Part shown: positions 62,479-64,000 of the stretch, one piece after another
Layout: every line of letters begins with the position of its first letter
How positions within the stretch are numbered: position 1 is the first letter of the stretch
Source: Caballeronia choica
GTDB lineage: Bacteria; Pseudomonadota; Gammaproteobacteria; Burkholderiales; Burkholderiaceae
DNA: 64,000 nucleotides
Assembly: GCF_001544535.1 (NCBI RefSeq)
Contig: NZ_FCON02000006.1
Coordinates: forward strand, 62,001 to 126,000
Direction: 5' to 3'
The notes under the pieces: generated by a model
Database searches by the model: none
Seen by the model: the letters and a program-made list of their open reading frames with translations, nothing else
What the model was told of the DNA's origin: nothing
Made by a program: the position numbers and the translations under genes

Positions 62479-62516
62479 TTGGCACACTTTGACGCGGCAA
62501 TTGGCATGCTTTGACG
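62479..62516. promoter_or_regulatory. Tandem direct repeats, probable AraC-family operator
   Basis: TTGGCACACTTTGACG (62479-62494) and TTGGCATGCTTTGACG (62501-62516) differ at two positions and start 22 bp apart, two helical turns. This spacing and form fit two adjacent AraC-type binding half-sites in the gap between the AraC gene and enoyl-CoA hydratase. Confidence 0.75.
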
Positions 62517-62771
62517 TTGCCGCTTATCGATGCGGCTGAGATAGTAACCATCAACGGCACACGCCGAAATAACAGATGGAGACGAGTCAATGAAGCCCTC
62601 TCTGACACCGGTGACAACCCTGATTAGCGCCCGTCGGAGCTGCATGGATGGCGCAATCGGCCCCCAGCGATATTCGCAATTCCCTCATCGCGGCCCAACC
62701 CTCGAGCAACGCCTCGGATGCCGCTCAGTCCCGCGGTCTTTCTCCGCCCAACGCACACTGTAGAGAGAACC

Positions 62772-63542
62772 ATGACTACCGTAAAAATTCAAATGGATGG
62801 TGCCGTAGCAGTCGTTTCGCTGGCAAAGCCACCGCACAACCTGATCGACGACGCGATGATCGCGGATTTGCTCGCCGCGTATCGAGATGTAGTGGCCAAG
62901 GGCGCCCGCGCGATCGTGCTCAACAGTGAGATGCGTCACTTTTCCGCGGGTGCGGAAATGAGCGCCTTTGTTGACGGCAGGACGGCGATCCAGCACAACC
63001 CGGATCAATTCTTCGAGTTCCTCGATGTGCTCGAGAACGCACCGGTCCCAACACTCGCCGCCGTGCATGGAGCCGCGCTTGGCGGTGGCCTTGAACTGGC
63101 GCTCACCTGCGACATGATCATCGCGGCAGACACGGCCTACTTTGGGCAGGTCGAGAACATCGTGGGCCTGATCCCCTTGCTCGGGGGCACTCAACGACTC
63201 GTTCAGCGAGCGGGCGTCGTGCGGGCCAAGGAAATTGCGCTGATCGGCCGCCGCCACCCGGCGGAAGCATTTGAACGCTGGGGCATCATCAATCATGTTG
63301 TCCCTGAAGCCGAACTCCAGAGTGCCGCCATGTCGCTCGCCAAGCAACTGGCGGCAGGGCCCACCAAAGTTCTCAACGGTATCAAGCGGCAGGCCAACCT
63401 CGCGGCCAATGGCGGCGTGCATAGCGCAGACCTGGAACAGATCAACCTCAACAACATGATCTGGCAGACGGCCGACCGGGAACGAGGTTTCGCATCGTTC
63501 TTTTCGTCAGGGCCGGCAACAGCCGAATTCAAGGGAGACTGA
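62772..63542 (+). CDS. Enoyl-CoA hydratase/isomerase
   Basis: A 256-residue crotonase-fold enzyme. The oxyanion-hole segments are HFSAGAEMSAF and AALGGGLELALTCDM, and VGLIPLLGGTQRLVQRAG is the standard helix. The Glu in GQVEN aligns with a crotonase catalytic position. It starts the plus-strand operon with the CoA transferase gene (2-bp gap) under probable AraC control. The cluster suggests activation and beta-oxidation-type processing of a carboxylic acid. Confidence 0.92.
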   Translation: MTTVKIQMDGAVAVVSLAKPPHNLIDDAMIADLLAAYRDVVAKGARAIVLNSEMRHFSAGAEMSAFVDGRTAIQHNPDQFFEFLDVLENAPVPTLAAVHGAALGGGLELALTCDMIIAADTAYFGQVENIVGLIPLLGGTQRLVQRAGVVRAKEIALIGRRHPAEAFERWGIINHVVPEAELQSAAMSLAKQLAAGPTKVLNGIKRQANLAANGGVHSADLEQINLNNMIWQTADRERGFASFFSSGPATAEFKGD

Positions 63543-63544
63543 TC

Positions 63545-64000
63545 ATGTCAGCACCACTCGAAGGCATTCGCGTGATCGATTTCACGCGGGTACTGGCCGG
63601 ACCGCATTGCACCAAAACCCTGCTGGATCTCGGCGCGACCGTTACCAAGATCGAACCGCCTTCCGGCGATATCGGCCGCGTGAGCATGCCGCATATTGGC
63701 GACATGTCTCTGTACTACGTCCAGCAGAATGCCGGCAAGCGCAACGTCAGCCTGGACCTCAATTTCGCAGAAGCGCGGGCGATCGTGATCGACCTGTGCC
63801 GGGACGCGGACATCATCGTCGAAAACTTTCGCCCGGGAACGCTGGATCGGTTTGGACTCGGCTATGAGCAGGTACGCGCCTTCAACCCGTCCGTGGTTTA
63901 TGCGTCCTTGAGCGGGTACGGGCAAGCGACGTCCTGGCGTAACCGCCCAGCGTTCGCGCCGACGGTGCAGGCCGAGTCGGGTCTCACCGACATCGTCCAG
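63545..64000 (+). CDS. CaiB/BaiF-type CoA transferase (family III), N-terminal part
   Basis: The frame from ATG 63545 stays open to the window end (152 codons). It reads LEGIRVIDFTRVLAGPHCTK, LLDLGATVTKIEPPSGDIGR, YYVQQNAGKRNVSLDLNF, and ADIIVENFRPGTLDRFGLGY, the standard opening of family III CoA transferases. The catalytic Asp lies further on, outside the window. It begins 2 bases after the enoyl-CoA hydratase stop, so the two form an operon. A full protein would be about 400 residues. Confidence 0.93.
   Translation, partial: MSAPLEGIRVIDFTRVLAGPHCTKTLLDLGATVTKIEPPSGDIGRVSMPHIGDMSLYYVQQNAGKRNVSLDLNFAEARAIVIDLCRDADIIVENFRPGTLDRFGLGYEQVRAFNPSVVYASLSGYGQATSWRNRPAFAPTVQAESGLTDIVQ

Noticed and set aside
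1-64000. The possibility of a defence or anti-phage system as the hidden system
   Set aside because: I found no nuclease, helicase, reverse transcriptase, toxin-antitoxin pair or other defence signature; the unusual content is metabolic and regulatory.

Overview
The window reads as part of a GC-rich betaproteobacterial genome, most likely a Paraburkholderia, Caballeronia or Burkholderia species. Reasons are the density of LysR, TetR, GntR and AraC regulators, two Burkholderia-type trimeric porins, a DUF4148 protein, a MarR/NodT/EmrA/EmrB efflux operon and several aromatic-compound genes. No rRNA, tRNA, replication or core housekeeping gene is visible. The many gene relics, an inactivated integrase and an IS701-type relic suggest a flexible region such as a secondary chromosome, megaplasmid or catabolic island. 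The genus is an inference.

Layout. 1-10 kb: end of an RND/MMPL exporter, two tandem paralogous TetR regulators, a relic-bearing gap, a LysR gene, and a MarR-controlled tripartite efflux operon. The same perfect 12-bp palindrome sits at the marR start and before the efflux genes. 10-14.7 kb: LysR, trans-aconitate methyltransferase, a frameshifted tyrosine integrase and 1.2 kb of decayed DNA. 14.7-16.4 kb: a porin plus a secreted BON-domain protein. 16.5-26.4 kb: an eight-gene catabolic cluster on the minus strand: fumarylacetoacetase-like hydrolase, flavin hydroxylase, extradiol dioxygenase-like protein, beta-keto acid cleavage enzyme, flavin dehydrogenase, SnoaL-like protein, SDR and MDR reductase. 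It is divergent from its probable GntR regulator. This is the best candidate for an undescribed pathway.

26.4-32 kb is a gene graveyard. It holds remnants of an SDR, an FAD protein, an acyl-CoA ligase, a LysR, an alpha/beta hydrolase and another SDR, between an intact SDR, an NTF2-like protein, a fumarylpyruvate hydrolase-like enzyme and a LysR. 32.2-36.6 kb is a co-directional redox/stress cluster (pirin, DoxX, WrbA, SnoaL-like, SDR, quinone reductase). 36.7-42.3 kb has a LysR gene, a second porin/BON pair, a truncated maleylacetoacetate-isomerase-like gene, an AAHS-type aromatic acid transporter and gentisate 1,2-dioxygenase. Two diverged copies of one ~110-bp intergenic element precede the porin and the gentisate genes, suggesting a shared regulon.

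42.3-44 kb contains an IS701-type transposase relic and a second copy of a ~92-bp repeat also present near 13.7 kb. 44.0-54.2 kb is a tightly coupled nine-gene minus-strand operon: a Dpp-like ABC importer, two NtaA/SnaA/DszA-type flavin monooxygenases, a TauD-type dioxygenase and an SfnB/DszC-like flavoprotein. A flavoprotein monooxygenase-like gene is divergent from it. It looks like an uptake-and-desulfonation or desulfurisation system. 56-64 kb holds a frameshifted SDR, DUF4148, a GNAT acetyltransferase, an MBL-fold hydrolase, a DUF1348 protein, a GST, and an AraC gene divergent from enoyl-CoA hydratase and a CoA transferase that runs off the window. Two direct repeats 22 bp apart in that divergent gap are a likely AraC operator.

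All family assignments come from reading motifs and overall resemblance; no database search was run.
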